64,000 nt of DNA from Solimonas fluminis (lineage in GTDB: Bacteria; Pseudomonadota; Gammaproteobacteria; Nevskiales; Nevskiaceae): assembly GCF_002930645.1 (NCBI RefSeq), contig NZ_PSNW01000015.1:1-64000 (forward strand), in the 5' to 3' direction. The position numbers were made by a program, and so were the translations under genes. The first letter of the stretch is position 1; every line of letters starts with the position of its first letter. The notes below the pieces were generated by a model. It saw nothing but the letters and a program-made list of their open reading frames with translations, did no database searches and was not told the origin of the DNA. Positions 23,419 through 33,258 of the stretch are shown here, piece after piece.

Positions 23419-23721
23419 ATGCCGCTGGCGCGCCTGAAATCATCCTGGCGGGAGTTCCGCCGGGGCAAGCCGGGCAGACGCTTCCAGGACTGGCACGAGC
23501 ACCGCCACGGCCGGGGCGGCGCCTTTCTCGGGGCCTGCCGCCTGGTGCTGGGCCTGGTCCTGATGCTGGCCGGCGTGGTCCTGATGCCGGCGCCCGGCCC
23601 CGGCATGGCGGTGGTGGGGCTGGCGGCGGTACTGGTGGCGCGCGAATCGCGCACGGCCGCCCGAGTCTTCGACGCCATCGAGTTGCGCCTGCGCGCGTTG
23701 CTGCGCAGGATTCGCGGATGA
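23419..23721 (+). CDS. PGPGW-type small transmembrane protein
   Basis: The 100-residue protein has a basic hydrophilic N-terminus, a hydrophobic helical hairpin (LGLVLMLAGVVLMPAPGPGM and AVVGLAAVLVA) centred on a PAPGPG turn, and a basic tail. This is the pattern of the 'putative transmembrane protein PGPGW' family, whose function is unknown. Its TGA overlaps the ATG of the downstream arfB gene, so the two are translationally coupled. Confidence 0.75.
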   Translation: MPLARLKSSWREFRRGKPGRRFQDWHEHRHGRGGAFLGACRLVLGLVLMLAGVVLMPAPGPGMAVVGLAAVLVARESRTAARVFDAIELRLRALLRRIRG

Positions 23722-24137
23722 CGCAACTCCGCATCAACCCCCGCCTCTGCCTGCCGCTGGACGAAGTCCATCTCAGCGCGATCCGCGCGCAGGGCGCCGG
23801 CGGCCAGAACATCAACAAGACCGCCAACGCGGCGCAGTTGCGCTTCGACGTGGGCGCCTCCTCGCTGCCGGAAGACTGCAAGCAGCGCCTGCTGCAGGCC
23901 GGAGGCCAGCCGCTCACGCGCGACGGTGTCATCGTGATCAAGGCCCAGGAGCATCGCAGCCTGGAGATGAACCGCGACGCCGCCCTGCAGCGGCTGGCGG
24001 CGATGATCCGCCGCGCCGCGGTGGCACCCAAGATCCGCAAGGCCACCAAGCCCAGCCGCGCCCAGCGCCAGCAGCGCCTGGAAGGCAAGACGCGGCGCGG
24101 CGCCGTGAAGAGCCTGCGGCGCAAGCCGGTGGATTAA
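23718..24137 (+). CDS. arfB: Alternative ribosome-rescue factor B (YaeJ-type peptidyl-tRNA hydrolase)
   Basis: The 139-residue protein carries the release-factor GGQ motif at residues 28-30 (RAQGAGGQNINKT), followed by a strongly basic C-terminal tail (RKATKPSRAQRQQRLEGKTR) that in ArfB enters the empty mRNA channel. It hydrolyses peptidyl-tRNA on stalled non-stop ribosomes. It lacks the codon-recognition domains of RF1/RF2, as expected. The start overlaps the stop of the PGPGW gene (ATGA). Confidence 0.93.
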   Translation: MTQLRINPRLCLPLDEVHLSAIRAQGAGGQNINKTANAAQLRFDVGASSLPEDCKQRLLQAGGQPLTRDGVIVIKAQEHRSLEMNRDAALQRLAAMIRRAAVAPKIRKATKPSRAQRQQRLEGKTRRGAVKSLRRKPVD

Positions 24138-24191
24138 CCCCGAAAGCCTTGCCGCGGCGTTTACAGGTTCAGGTCCCCAACGAGCCTGTCC

Positions 24192-24971
24192 ATGATCAAG
24201 CCTGCCCTGATGTTCCTCGCCGCCCTGCTGCCCCTGGCTGCGCCCGCACAGGAAGCCTTCACCGGCCGCCGCGTCGAGGTGCAGGTCTACGACCGCAGCG
24301 ACGGCCGCTACCTACCGCTGTACCGCCATCGCGGACAGGCCTGGGTGGCCGGCGAGCGCGGGCACGAGTATGAGATCCACCTCCAGAGCCGCCGCGGGGA
24401 ACGCCTGCTGGCGGTGACCAGCGTCGATGGCATCAACGTGATCAGCGGCCAGACCGCCTCCACGGCGCAGAGCGGCTACATCCTGCCGTCCTGGGGTTCG
24501 CTGGAGGTGGACGGCTGGCGCAAGAGCCTCGACGAAGTCGCCCGCTTCACCTTCACCGCCTTGCCGGACTCCTACGCCGCGCACACCGGTCGCCCGGACA
24601 ACGTCGGCGTGATCGGCATCGCCCTGTTCGAGGAACGCCCGGCACCGCGCCCCTGGCATGGCTGGCGAGGCGGCGAACCGCAGCGGGAGGAAAGCGCCAG
24701 CGCCGACGGCGCAGGAGCACCGGCCGCGGCGGAGTCGAAGTCCCGCGCGGCACAGGCCGCGCCGCTGGGCACCGGCCATGGCGAGCGGCAATGGTCCGGC
24801 GCGGCATTCGCCTCCTTCGAGCGCGGCTCGGAAAAGCCCGTGGAAATCATCACGATCCGGTACGACTCACCGCGCAGGCTGGTGGAACGGGGCGTGATTC
24901 CCAAGCCCCGCCGCGACGGGTCGCCGCGCCGCCCGGAGCCTTTTCCGGCCGGCTTCGTCCCCGACCCCTGA
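24192..24971 (+). CDS. Conserved exported protein of unknown function
   Basis: The 259-residue protein has a clear signal peptide (MIKPALMFLAALLPLAAPAQ). The globular region has the phrases AVTSVDGINVISGQTA, QSGYILPSWGSLEVDGW and FTALPDSYAAHTGRPDNVGVI, which I recognise as recurrent in hypothetical exported proteins of proteobacteria. A low-complexity Ala/Ser region (about 165-190) and a basic Pro-rich tail follow. The function is not known. It lies between arfB and the hydroxylase-family gene, on the same strand. Confidence 0.72.
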   Translation: MIKPALMFLAALLPLAAPAQEAFTGRRVEVQVYDRSDGRYLPLYRHRGQAWVAGERGHEYEIHLQSRRGERLLAVTSVDGINVISGQTASTAQSGYILPSWGSLEVDGWRKSLDEVARFTFTALPDSYAAHTGRPDNVGVIGIALFEERPAPRPWHGWRGGEPQREESASADGAGAPAAAESKSRAAQAAPLGTGHGERQWSGAAFASFERGSEKPVEIITIRYDSPRRLVERGVIPKPRRDGSPRRPEPFPAGFVPDP

Positions 24972-25045
24972 GGGACTGTGATCGCCGTCCTCCCCGTCCC
25001 TGTCACGGCGCCGTAACATGCCAGGCAGGGACAGGGAGAGTCGCG

Positions 25046-26215
25046 ATGTCGATGGAACAGTGGGTCACCAAAACCTTTGCCAGCGATGAACCGGCCGGAT
25101 TCGGCTACGGCTGGATCAGCGGCACGCTGTCGGTGTTCCTCGGCGCGCTGTCGATCTTCGCGGTGCTGTGCTTCCGCTATCCCGAGTACCTGGTGTTCGA
25201 GGAGTTGCGCGGCAAGTATCCGATCCCGCTGATGCGCGCGATCCTGGAGCTGTCCATCGGCCTGTCGTTCTTCCTGGCCTTCCTCAGCGCGATGCTGCGG
25301 CGCAAGAAGGTGCTGGCGGTCACCGGCATCCTGCTGGCGCTGATCGCGGTGGCCCTGGGCGGCTCGGACGTGCCGCTGGGGCGATACCAGGGCAGCGAGC
25401 GGCATTTCTACCTGGGCCTGGACTGGTTCATCCTGACGCTGCTCGTGTTGACGCTGGTGTTCGTGCCGATGGAACGCCTTTTCCCCTACCGCCGCGGACA
25501 GAGCGTGTTCCGCCGCGGCTGGGTCACGGACCTGCAGCACTTCTTCGTCAGCCACCTGCTGGTGCAGCTCATCACCTACCTGACGCTGCTGCCCGCCACC
25601 GTGATCTTCGCCTGGCTCACCGGCCCGCAGCTGCAGGCCGCGGTGCAGTCGCAGCCGCTGTGGCTGCAGTTCATCGAGGTGATGATCGTCGCGGACCTCG
25701 CCGAGTACGCGATCCACCGGACCTTCCACACCACGCCCTGGCTATGGCGCTTCCATGCGGTGCACCACTCGGTGGAGCACATGGACTGGATCGCCGGCTC
25801 GCGCCTGCACCTGCTGGACATCGTGATCGTGCGCGGCACCACCTTCCTGCCGCTGTACCTGCTCGGCTTCGCGCAGCCCGCGGTCTACGCCTATCTCGCC
25901 TTCGTGTCCTTCCATGCCGTGTTCCTGCATTCCAACGTCGGCGGACGCTTCGGCTGGCTGGAGCACGTCATCGCGCTGCCGCGCTTCCACCACTGGCACC
26001 ACAGCTCGGAACAGGAGGCGCTGGACAAGAACTTCGCCCTGCACTTCCCGTGGATCGACGCCCTGTTCGGCACCAAGCACCTGCCGAGGGACCGCTGGCC
26101 CAGCACCTATGGCGTGCTCGGCTACACGCTGCCGGAAGGCTGGTGGGCACAGTTGCTGTGGCCGTTCAAGCGCGCCGGCCAGTCCAAGCCGCCGCATCAT
26201 GCGCCGGAGACATGA
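25046..26215 (+). CDS. Fatty acid hydroxylase/sterol desaturase family membrane protein
   Basis: The 389-residue protein has four N-terminal membrane segments and a C-terminal domain with the eight-histidine di-iron signature: HRTFH, HAVHH and, after further helices, HHWHH. Members hydroxylate or desaturate lipids or sterols at the membrane using O2. The long N-terminal membrane part is additional to the catalytic domain. AGGGAGAG before the ATG at 25046 sets the start. Substrate unknown; the sterol-oxidising genes elsewhere in the window are suggestive only. Confidence 0.9.
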   Translation: MSMEQWVTKTFASDEPAGFGYGWISGTLSVFLGALSIFAVLCFRYPEYLVFEELRGKYPIPLMRAILELSIGLSFFLAFLSAMLRRKKVLAVTGILLALIAVALGGSDVPLGRYQGSERHFYLGLDWFILTLLVLTLVFVPMERLFPYRRGQSVFRRGWVTDLQHFFVSHLLVQLITYLTLLPATVIFAWLTGPQLQAAVQSQPLWLQFIEVMIVADLAEYAIHRTFHTTPWLWRFHAVHHSVEHMDWIAGSRLHLLDIVIVRGTTFLPLYLLGFAQPAVYAYLAFVSFHAVFLHSNVGGRFGWLEHVIALPRFHHWHHSSEQEALDKNFALHFPWIDALFGTKHLPRDRWPSTYGVLGYTLPEGWWAQLLWPFKRAGQSKPPHHAPET

Positions 26216-26217
26216 AG

Positions 26218-26247
26218 AAAAAGGGGCCGCTTGGAGCGGCCCTTTTT
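26218..26247. terminator. Bidirectional intrinsic terminator
   Basis: AAAAAGGGGCCGCT, a TGG loop and AGCGGCCCTTTTT lie between the convergent hydroxylase-family and EF-hand genes and can stop transcription from both sides. Confidence 0.85.
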
Positions 26248-26261
26248 CCTGGAACGCGATC

Positions 26262-26603
26262 CTAGTTGATCGGCTTGTCCAGGCCCGAGCCGCCGCTGCT
26301 GTCGGTATTGCGCGCGGCGTACTCGTCGGACGACAGCTTGCCGTCCTTGTTCTTGTCCAGGGCCTTGAAGCGCGCCGTGAGCTCGCTGTTGGACTTGACC
26401 TCCGAGCGGGTCAGCTTGCCATCGGCATTGGCGTCCAGGCTGCCGAAGTCGCCGCCCGCGCTGATACCCACGTCGGCGGCGGCGCCCGGCACGGACGAAG
26501 GCGCGGAGCCCGGGCTCGCGGTGGGCAGTACGCCGTTGTCGGCGGCAAAGGCCGCGCTCGCGGCAAGAGTCAGGCCAAGGCCCACGAGGAAATTCCTTTT
26601 CAT
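26262..26603 (-). CDS. Exported EF-hand calcium-binding protein 1
   Basis: The 113-residue protein has a signal peptide ending AFAAD, a Pro/Ala/Ser linker, and two EF-hand loops: DANADGKLTRSE (about 58-69) and DKNKDGKLSSDE (about 83-94). Each has the expected Asp/Asn and Glu ligand spacing for Ca2+. It is likely periplasmic. AGGAG seven bases upstream supports the start. A second gene of the same design lies 83 bases upstream on the same strand, suggesting a tandem duplication. Confidence 0.88.
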   Translation of the reverse strand: MKRNFLVGLGLTLAASAAFAADNGVLPTASPGSAPSSVPGAAADVGISAGGDFGSLDANADGKLTRSEVKSNSELTARFKALDKNKDGKLSSDEYAARNTDSSGGSGLDKPIN

Positions 26604-26686
26604 GTGTCGCTCCTGTTCGGGATGAATGCCCGCCGGCGGGCGCCGACGGCACCGCCGAAGCTACACCGGCAGCGCTGAGCGCAGCC

Positions 26687-27163
26687 TTAACGCAGGACCG
26701 AGGGGTCCGTGTCGAAGCGGCGGTACTCCTGCTCCGACAGCACGCCGTCGTTGTTCATGTCCAGGGTGCGGAAGTTGGATACCAGCGCCGGGTCCTGCAG
26801 CTCGCCCCTCAGCAATCGTCCATCGCCGTTGGCGTCCAGGCTGCGGAAGGCCACGCCGTTGCTGCCCACCGCGCCGCCGACGCCCGCGGCAGGTGCGGCA
26901 GCCGGAGACGACAGCCCCGGCGCCGCAGGAACCGTGCCGCTGGCGCCCGGGGGCTGGGGCTGGGTGGTCTGCGCTCCGCTGATCGAGGGCTGCGCCACGG
27001 CAGGCGCCGGCGGCGTGGCCGTGGCGCCCACCGAGGCGCCTGCGGCGGCCGGATTGCCGGAAGCCACGCCGCCGATACGGCCCGGCGCGCCGGAAGGCTG
27101 CTGGGAAATGGCCGCGGCGCTCATGAACGCGAGTGCCACGGCGACGATGCTGACGGTCTTCAT
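26687..27163 (-). CDS. Exported EF-hand calcium-binding protein 2
   Basis: The 158-residue protein has a signal peptide, about 75 residues of Pro/Ala/Gly/Thr-rich linker, then two EF-hand loops (DANGDGRLLRGE and DMNNDGVLSEQE) near the C-terminus. GGAGG five bases before the ATG decides the start. Like its neighbour it is probably a periplasmic calcium-binding protein. The longer linker and different spacing show it has diverged since any duplication. Confidence 0.87.
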   Translation of the reverse strand: MKTVSIVAVALAFMSAAAISQQPSGAPGRIGGVASGNPAAAGASVGATATPPAPAVAQPSISGAQTTQPQPPGASGTVPAAPGLSSPAAAPAAGVGGAVGSNGVAFRSLDANGDGRLLRGELQDPALVSNFRTLDMNNDGVLSEQEYRRFDTDPSVLR

Positions 27164-27262
27164 GAAATTCCTCCGGACAATCCTTGTCCCAATCTTTCAG
27201 ACCCCGCCGGACCGGCCTAAAGTTCCGGGGCTTCGCACATTCATCCCCGCAAAGGAACCGCC

Positions 27263-27841
27263 ATGTCGATCGTCAACATCCTGGGTTTCGCCGGCAGTCT
27301 CCGCGAAAAGTCCTACAACCGCGCCGCCCTGCGCGTGGCCGGGCAACTGCTGCCCGAGGATGTCCGCCTGGAGATCTTCGACCTGTCGCCGATCACCCCC
27401 TTCAGCGAGGATCAGGAGAAGACGCCGCCGGCGGCCGTGTCGGACTTCAAGCGCCGCATCCGCGCCGCCGATGCGATCCTGATCGCCACGCCGGAGTACA
27501 ACTACTCGATCCCCGGCGTGCTGAAGAACGCCATCGACTGGGCCTCGCGGCCCTATGGCGACAGCGCCTGGGGCGGCAAGCCGGTGGCCCTGCTGGGGGT
27601 ATCCGCGGGCCGCTTCGGCACGGCGCGCGCGCAGGCGCATCTGCGCCAGGTGCTGCTGTCGCTCGACATGCATCCCCTGAACAAGCCGGAAATCATGATC
27701 GGCCCGGCGAGCGCGGCCTTCGATGCCTCCGGAGATCTGAAGGACGAAAAGGCCCGTGAACTGATCCGCAGGCAGCTCGATGCCCTGGTGGAATGGACCC
27801 GTTGCCTGACGCAGGGCCGTGCCCTGGGCCTGGTTCCCTGA
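27263..27841 (+). CDS. NADPH-dependent FMN reductase (ChrR/YieF type)
   Basis: The 192-residue flavoprotein has the phosphate-binding loop GSLREKSYNRAALR (residues 11-24) and the segment TPEYNYSIPGVLKNAIDWAS typical of FMN-dependent quinone/chromate/azo reductases. It reduces quinones or other electrophiles with NAD(P)H and limits redox cycling. An AAAGGA box lies before the ATG. It is a single-gene unit divergent from the EF-hand gene. Confidence 0.92.
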   Translation: MSIVNILGFAGSLREKSYNRAALRVAGQLLPEDVRLEIFDLSPITPFSEDQEKTPPAAVSDFKRRIRAADAILIATPEYNYSIPGVLKNAIDWASRPYGDSAWGGKPVALLGVSAGRFGTARAQAHLRQVLLSLDMHPLNKPEIMIGPASAAFDASGDLKDEKARELIRRQLDALVEWTRCLTQGRALGLVP

Positions 27842-27860
27842 CCGCGTCGCCGAAGGTCCC

Positions 27861-28115
27861 TCAGGCCATCAGCAGCAGCGCCAGCAGCAAGGCCGCTACG
27901 ATCGCCGCCGCCGACCAGACGTAACGGCGGATCATGGCGGCGGCATCCTGCCGCGACAGCGGCTGCGCCGGCACCGTCTCGCCCACGCGGGACGCCCGGC
28001 CGGCACTCGCGCTGCGCGTGGCCTCCCGCCGTCGCGCGATCTTGATCGAGAGCAGGACACCCACGGCCACCAGGCCCATCAGCAGGGGGCCGGCGATAGC
28101 GGCTGCAGTCTCCAC
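27861..28115 (-). CDS. Small two-helix membrane protein
   Basis: The 84-residue product has one membrane helix near the N-terminus (GPLLMGLVAVGVLLS), a basic loop (KIARRREATRSASAGRAS), and a second helix at the C-terminus (AAAIVAALLLALLLMA). I do not recognise a family. The GTG at 28115 is preferred because GGAAGGAG stands eight bases upstream; an ATG 15 codons earlier has no such site. Confidence 0.55.
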   Translation of the reverse strand: METAAAIAGPLLMGLVAVGVLLSIKIARRREATRSASAGRASRVGETVPAQPLSRQDAAAMIRRYVWSAAAIVAALLLALLLMA

Positions 28116-28197
28116 AGGAGGCTCTCCTTCCCCGGGTCGGCATCGGGCGGCGTTCTGCACGGGCCGAACAGGCCTGCATGCAGAACGCCGCCACGCT

Positions 28198-28479
28198 TCA
28201 ATGCAACTGGCGGCGGCGCGGCGACTCCAGTTCCCAGGCCTCGCTCAGCGCGAAGGCATCCGGGTCTTCGAGCCCCATGTCGTCCTCGCCGCGGCGCGTG
28301 GCCCACAGGCTGCCGTGCTCGCGCAGCAGCGTGGCGGGGGTAAGGTCGTCGCCGCCGCGCCCGGCCCGGCTGAGTCCCGGCAGCAGGTCATCGTCGAAGT
28401 CGAATCCGCCGCCGGCATCCGGCAGTTCGGCCGTCAGCAGTTCATCGAGGCGACTGAGGATTTCTTCCTTGCGTTGCAT
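28198..28479 (-). CDS. Small acidic hypothetical protein
   Basis: The 93-residue protein starts MQRKEEILSRLDELLTAELP and is rich in Asp, Glu, Gly and Leu, with no membrane segment or recognised domain. The GGAGAAAG box before the ATG at 28479 sets the start. It is divergent from the DUF72 gene. No function can be proposed from the sequence. Confidence 0.55.
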   Translation of the reverse strand: MQRKEEILSRLDELLTAELPDAGGGFDFDDDLLPGLSRAGRGGDDLTPATLLREHGSLWATRRGEDDMGLEDPDAFALSEAWELESPRRRQLH

Positions 28480-28568
28480 GTGTCTTTCTCCGTCCTGGAA
28501 GCTCGGGGACCAGCATCGCAACACTCGCCTGAACGCCACCGGAACGAAACGCCGGTCGCTCCGCTCAG

Positions 28569-29426
28569 ATGAACATGGGCAAAACCACGGGCAGGATCCG
28601 CATCGGCATCTCGGGCTGGCGTTATGCGCCCTGGCGCGGCGTTTTCTATCCGCAGGAGTTCGCACAGAAGCGCGAACTCGAGTACGCCTCGCGGCAATTC
28701 CCCAGCATCGAGCTCAACGGTTCCTTCTATTCCCTGCAGAAGCCGCGGAGCTACGCGCGCTGGCATCGCGACACACCCGAGGGTTTCGTCTTCAGCGTCA
28801 AGGCCAACCGCTACATCACGCACATCCGCCGCCTGCGCGGCGTACGCCAGGAAATCTCCAATTTCCTGGCTTCGGGCCTGTTCGCGCTCGGCGACAAGCT
28901 GGGCCCGATGCTGTGGCAGCTGCCGCCCAGCCTGCGCTACGACGAGGGCCTGCTGGAGGACTTCCTGGCCCTGCTGCCGCGGGATGCCGCCAGCGCCTCG
29001 GCGCTGGCACGCCGCCGCGGCCCCCTGCTGAGCGGACGCGCGAAGCTGGCGGCGCCGGAGGTGCGCTTCCGGCATGCGCTGGAGGTGCGGCACGGGAGTT
29101 TCGAGGATGAAGCCTTCCTGCGGCAGCTGCGCCGCCACAACGTGGCCGTGGTATTCGCCGATACCGCCGGCAAATGGCCGTACATCGAGGAACTGACCGC
29201 CGACTTCGTCTACCTGCGCCTGCACGGCGACGAGGAGCTCTACACCAGCGGCTATACCGACGAAGCGCTGCGTCGCTGGGCGCGCCGCATCCGCAAATGG
29301 AGCGGCGGCAGCCGGCCACGCGACGTGTACTGCTACTTCGACAACGATGCCAAGGTCTGCGCACCGCGCGATGCGCGGGCGCTGATGAAGCTGCTGCGGC
29401 TCGAGTGGAAACCCGAGGAATCCTGA
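28569..29426 (+). CDS. DUF72 family protein (YecE-like)
   Basis: The 285-residue protein has the DUF72 TIM-barrel features: ISGWRYAPWRGVFYP at the N-terminus, SIELNGSFYSLQKPRSYARW, FVFSVKANRYITH, and the C-terminal DVYCYFDNDAKVCAPRDA. The family (E. coli YecE) has no established reaction; a nuclease-like or TIM-barrel hydrolase role has been suggested. It ends three bases from the stop of msrA on the opposite strand, so the two genes converge without an evident terminator. Confidence 0.9.
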   Translation: MNMGKTTGRIRIGISGWRYAPWRGVFYPQEFAQKRELEYASRQFPSIELNGSFYSLQKPRSYARWHRDTPEGFVFSVKANRYITHIRRLRGVRQEISNFLASGLFALGDKLGPMLWQLPPSLRYDEGLLEDFLALLPRDAASASALARRRGPLLSGRAKLAAPEVRFRHALEVRHGSFEDEAFLRQLRRHNVAVVFADTAGKWPYIEELTADFVYLRLHGDEELYTSGYTDEALRRWARRIRKWSGGSRPRDVYCYFDNDAKVCAPRDARALMKLLRLEWKPEES

Positions 29427-29429
29427 GCG

Positions 29430-30059
29430 TCAGCCCTTGAGCTGATCGCCGAAGTACTTGCGCAGCTTCTCCACTTTGGGCATGGCCACCGCCTGGATGT
29501 AGCCCTGACCGGGATTCAGCGCGGCGTAGTTCTGGTGATAGGCCTCGGCTTCGAAGAACTCCTCCAGCGGCTCCAGCCGCGTGACGATCTTGGAGGAGAA
29601 CACCTGGGCGGCGTCGAGCTGGCGGATGTAGGCCTCGGCGATGCGCTTCTGCTCCGCGTCCGCGTAGAAGATCGCGGAACGGTACTGCGTGCCTACGTCA
29701 TTGCCCTGGCGGTCAAGCTGCGTCGGGTCGTGCGCCACGGCGAAGAAGATCTTCAGCAGCGCGCCGAAGCTCAGGCGCGAGGGGTCGTACTCGATCTGGA
29801 TCACCTCGGCATGCTCGGTGCGGCCCGTGCAGACGCTCTTGTAGTCCGCCGTCTCCGCCGTGCCGCCGGAGTAGCCCGACACCACCGACAGCACGCCGTC
29901 CAGCTCCAGGTATACCGCCTCCGTGCACCAGAAGCAGCCGCCCGCCAGCACCGCCAGCGCGCGGCCGGGCCGCGCCGCCAGCGGCGCATCCTCCGCCGGA
30001 GCCGGGAAATCCTTGGGGCTGATGCGCAGGCTGCTGCCGCCGAAAAGGGAGCTGATCAT
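29430..30059 (-). CDS. msrA: Peptide methionine-(S)-sulfoxide reductase
   Basis: The 209-residue enzyme has the nucleophile motif GGCFWCTEAVY (first cysteine catalytic) and the conserved blocks GYSGGTAETADYKSVCTGRTEHAEVIQIEYDP (given here only as landmarks, residues about 65-95) and DVGTQYRSAIFY. It repairs oxidised methionines using thioredoxin. About 45 residues precede the catalytic motif, slightly longer than the minimal enzyme. No msrB gene is fused or adjacent. Confidence 0.95.
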   Translation of the reverse strand: MISSLFGGSSLRISPKDFPAPAEDAPLAARPGRALAVLAGGCFWCTEAVYLELDGVLSVVSGYSGGTAETADYKSVCTGRTEHAEVIQIEYDPSRLSFGALLKIFFAVAHDPTQLDRQGNDVGTQYRSAIFYADAEQKRIAEAYIRQLDAAQVFSSKIVTRLEPLEEFFEAEAYHQNYAALNPGQGYIQAVAMPKVEKLRKYFGDQLKG

Positions 30060-30275
30060 GATCCGTCCACCAGGCTGTGCGGCCGGCTGGCCGCATCTTC
30101 TTCCAGTATGACCGCAACGGGGCCGTTCAAGGCGCGGCGGCCCGGCGATTGCGTTACATGCTTAGAAAAACATCGTTTTCGGCAGGCTTGACCGCTCCCA
30201 GCCTATATATTCACGCTTTCCCCGCAAAAGCCTCATGAATACCGCCCTCGGCACCCACTCCCGCGAGAAGCTCCC

Positions 30276-31283
30276 GTGAAGCCCGGATGGCGCCGGACGG
30301 CATGGCTCGGGAGCGGCCTGCTGGCCCTGCCGGGGCTGCTCTTCGCCGCCTGGCTGACGCAGCGCGCCCCGGACACCGGTCCGGAACAGGCGGCGCTCGG
30401 CAACTTCGAACGCTGCGCGCACTACGGGGGCCTGCCGCCGGGCTGGCTGGACGACCGCAAGGCCGGCATGGTCCGCGTGGCCGCCGCCGAAGCCGAGCTG
30501 GGATCCGACCGCGGCTACGCCGACGAGCGTCCCGTGCTGCGCGAACGGATCGGCAGCTTCTGGATCGACGCCACCGAGGTCAGCAACGCGCAGTTCGCCG
30601 CCTTCGTCGCCGCCACCGGATACGTCACCGACGCCGAGCGCCAGGGCGGCGGCGCCGTCTTCGCCAGCCCGGCCACGGACGCCGCGGCCAGCCCCTCCTC
30701 CTGGTGGAAGTACCAGGCCGGGGCCGACTGGCGCCACCCCGAGGGACCCGCCAGCGGCATCGAGGGGCGCGACAACCATCCCGTGGTCCAGGTCACCCGC
30801 GCCGATGCCATGGCCTACGCCCGCTGGCTGGGCCGCGACCTGCCCGCCGAAGCGGAGTGGGAGGCCGCCGCCAAGGCCGGCCTGGGCAATCCGGAGGCCG
30901 ACCTCGCCGTCGGCAATGCCGAGGCCCCCAAGGCCAACTTCTGGCAGGGCAACTTCCCCTACACCGACGACGCCCGCGACCACTACGCCGGCCGCGCCCC
31001 GGTGGGCTGCTACGCCGCCAATGCCTACGGCCTGCACGACGCCATCGGCAACGTCTGGGAATGGACCCGCGACGAATACGCCGGCCCGCGCCAGCCCCAC
31101 GGGCACGGCGATGCCGCGCTGGCCCGCCCGGCCATCGACGCCGCGGTGGCGGTGATCAAGGGCGGCAGCTATCTCTGCGCCGCGAACTTCTGCGTGCGCT
31201 ACCGCGCCTCGGCGCGGCATCCGCAGGAAGCGGACCTGCCGACCTCGCACGTCGGCTTCAGGACCGTGCTGCGCCCAGGCTAG
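30276..31283 (+). CDS. Membrane-anchored formylglycine-generating enzyme (SUMF1 family)
   Basis: The 335-residue protein has an N-terminal hydrophobic anchor or signal (about 8-26) and an FGE-sulfatase domain with GSFWIDATEVSNAQFAAFV, ATGYVTDAE, RDLPAEAEWEAAA and GNVWEWTRDEY. The active-site cysteine pair is present in GGSYLCAANFCVRYR (Cys301 and Cys306), matching the copper-binding pair of true formylglycine-generating enzymes. It should oxidise cysteine to formylglycine in a C-x-P-x-R target, but no sulfatase gene is in this window. The start is a GTG. Confidence 0.88.
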   Translation: MKPGWRRTAWLGSGLLALPGLLFAAWLTQRAPDTGPEQAALGNFERCAHYGGLPPGWLDDRKAGMVRVAAAEAELGSDRGYADERPVLRERIGSFWIDATEVSNAQFAAFVAATGYVTDAERQGGGAVFASPATDAAASPSSWWKYQAGADWRHPEGPASGIEGRDNHPVVQVTRADAMAYARWLGRDLPAEAEWEAAAKAGLGNPEADLAVGNAEAPKANFWQGNFPYTDDARDHYAGRAPVGCYAANAYGLHDAIGNVWEWTRDEYAGPRQPHGHGDAALARPAIDAAVAVIKGGSYLCAANFCVRYRASARHPQEADLPTSHVGFRTVLRPG

Positions 31284-31347
31284 CGCCCACCACTCCCCAT
31301 TCCCCGGTCCGGCCGCTACTATCGGCGCCTCACTACCGGGGACTCCT

Positions 31348-32355
<1,008 letters not shown>

Positions 32356-32448
32356 GGCTGCCGCAACGCAAGGCTGCCAATCGGATGCGGAGATGCCCCA
32401 CCAGCTGCAACAGAAAAGGATAGAGCTGACCCTCCGCTTCTCGCATTC

Positions 32449-33258
32449 CTACGATTCTAGAGCTGAGGCCAACTTGCCAAGTTGCGTCCAGCCTTTGGAC
32501 GTTTTTGTCGAGTATGCCTGCCAATCCATCGCCGGACGTCGTGGCATCTCTCTCCGAAGGAAATTCACTAAGTGCAGATAGAATTCCAGGAAGGTATTTA
32601 GCTGATCTTCGTCATTGATCTTCCCCGTCTGATTTGCAGGTCGAATCATGCCCCGACTCAAGACATAAACAACATCGATCAAGCCGGGCTTGCCTTTGAC
32701 TTTCTCTGCTGAAAGCATCAACCGTCGAAACTCCTTCTCCAACCATCCTTCTGCAATCAAATTGGTACCATATGAGAAGACTACGTGCAGGCACCTAAAG
32801 TTACCGTCTTTGGCCGCTCTACCCTCTTCTCTTGCGCCAACAAAGGATCGTTTGAAAGGCCGAAGAGCGCGCAACTTCCGCGCTGCGCTGTAACAATCGT
32901 CGAGGTCGCTTTGGGTCAAGGTGGTCTTTACCTCTATGACTGCGAGCAGGCTCTCGGCTGGCACTAAGACATTCTCGGATTGAGCGCTTATAGGCGCTGA
33001 CATTTCCGCATCGTAGATAAGAATGTCGAGTTGTCCCGTTCTTCGATCAAGAAAATCGATCGCCTCACCCTTTGCAACACCAATATTGCCGGGCAACTGC
33101 TGGCGAAGAAAATTTGCAAGAGCGGCTGCCCTCTCGTCACCTCTTATTCCCCTATGCTGGAACGCGGCTGCCCTGTCGGATTCGATATGCAGTTGACGCG
33201 CAGCTGTATCCAGAACAGCTTTAAAGATTTCACTAGAGCGTGAGGATCCTCGCGGCAT
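32449..33258 (-). CDS. DUF6602 protein, PD-(D/E)xK nuclease-like
   Basis: The 269-residue protein matches the DUF6602 pattern: HRGIRGDERAAALANFLRQQLP (about residues 35-56), VAKGEAIDF, then GQLDILIYD and LLAVIEVKTTLT (about 103-115). The Asp in LDILIYD and the Glu-x-Lys in VIEVKTT form a PD-(D/E)xK-like core, so a nuclease is plausible although the family is not characterised. Low GC and mixed codon use set it apart from its neighbours. A GAAGG box precedes the ATG. It lies downstream of the AbiGi-like gene on the same strand, in what looks like a small mobile defence cassette. Confidence 0.8.
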   Translation of the reverse strand: MPRGSSRSSEIFKAVLDTAARQLHIESDRAAAFQHRGIRGDERAAALANFLRQQLPGNIGVAKGEAIDFLDRRTGQLDILIYDAEMSAPISAQSENVLVPAESLLAVIEVKTTLTQSDLDDCYSAARKLRALRPFKRSFVGAREEGRAAKDGNFRCLHVVFSYGTNLIAEGWLEKEFRRLMLSAEKVKGKPGLIDVVYVLSRGMIRPANQTGKINDEDQLNTFLEFYLHLVNFLRREMPRRPAMDWQAYSTKTSKGWTQLGKLASALES

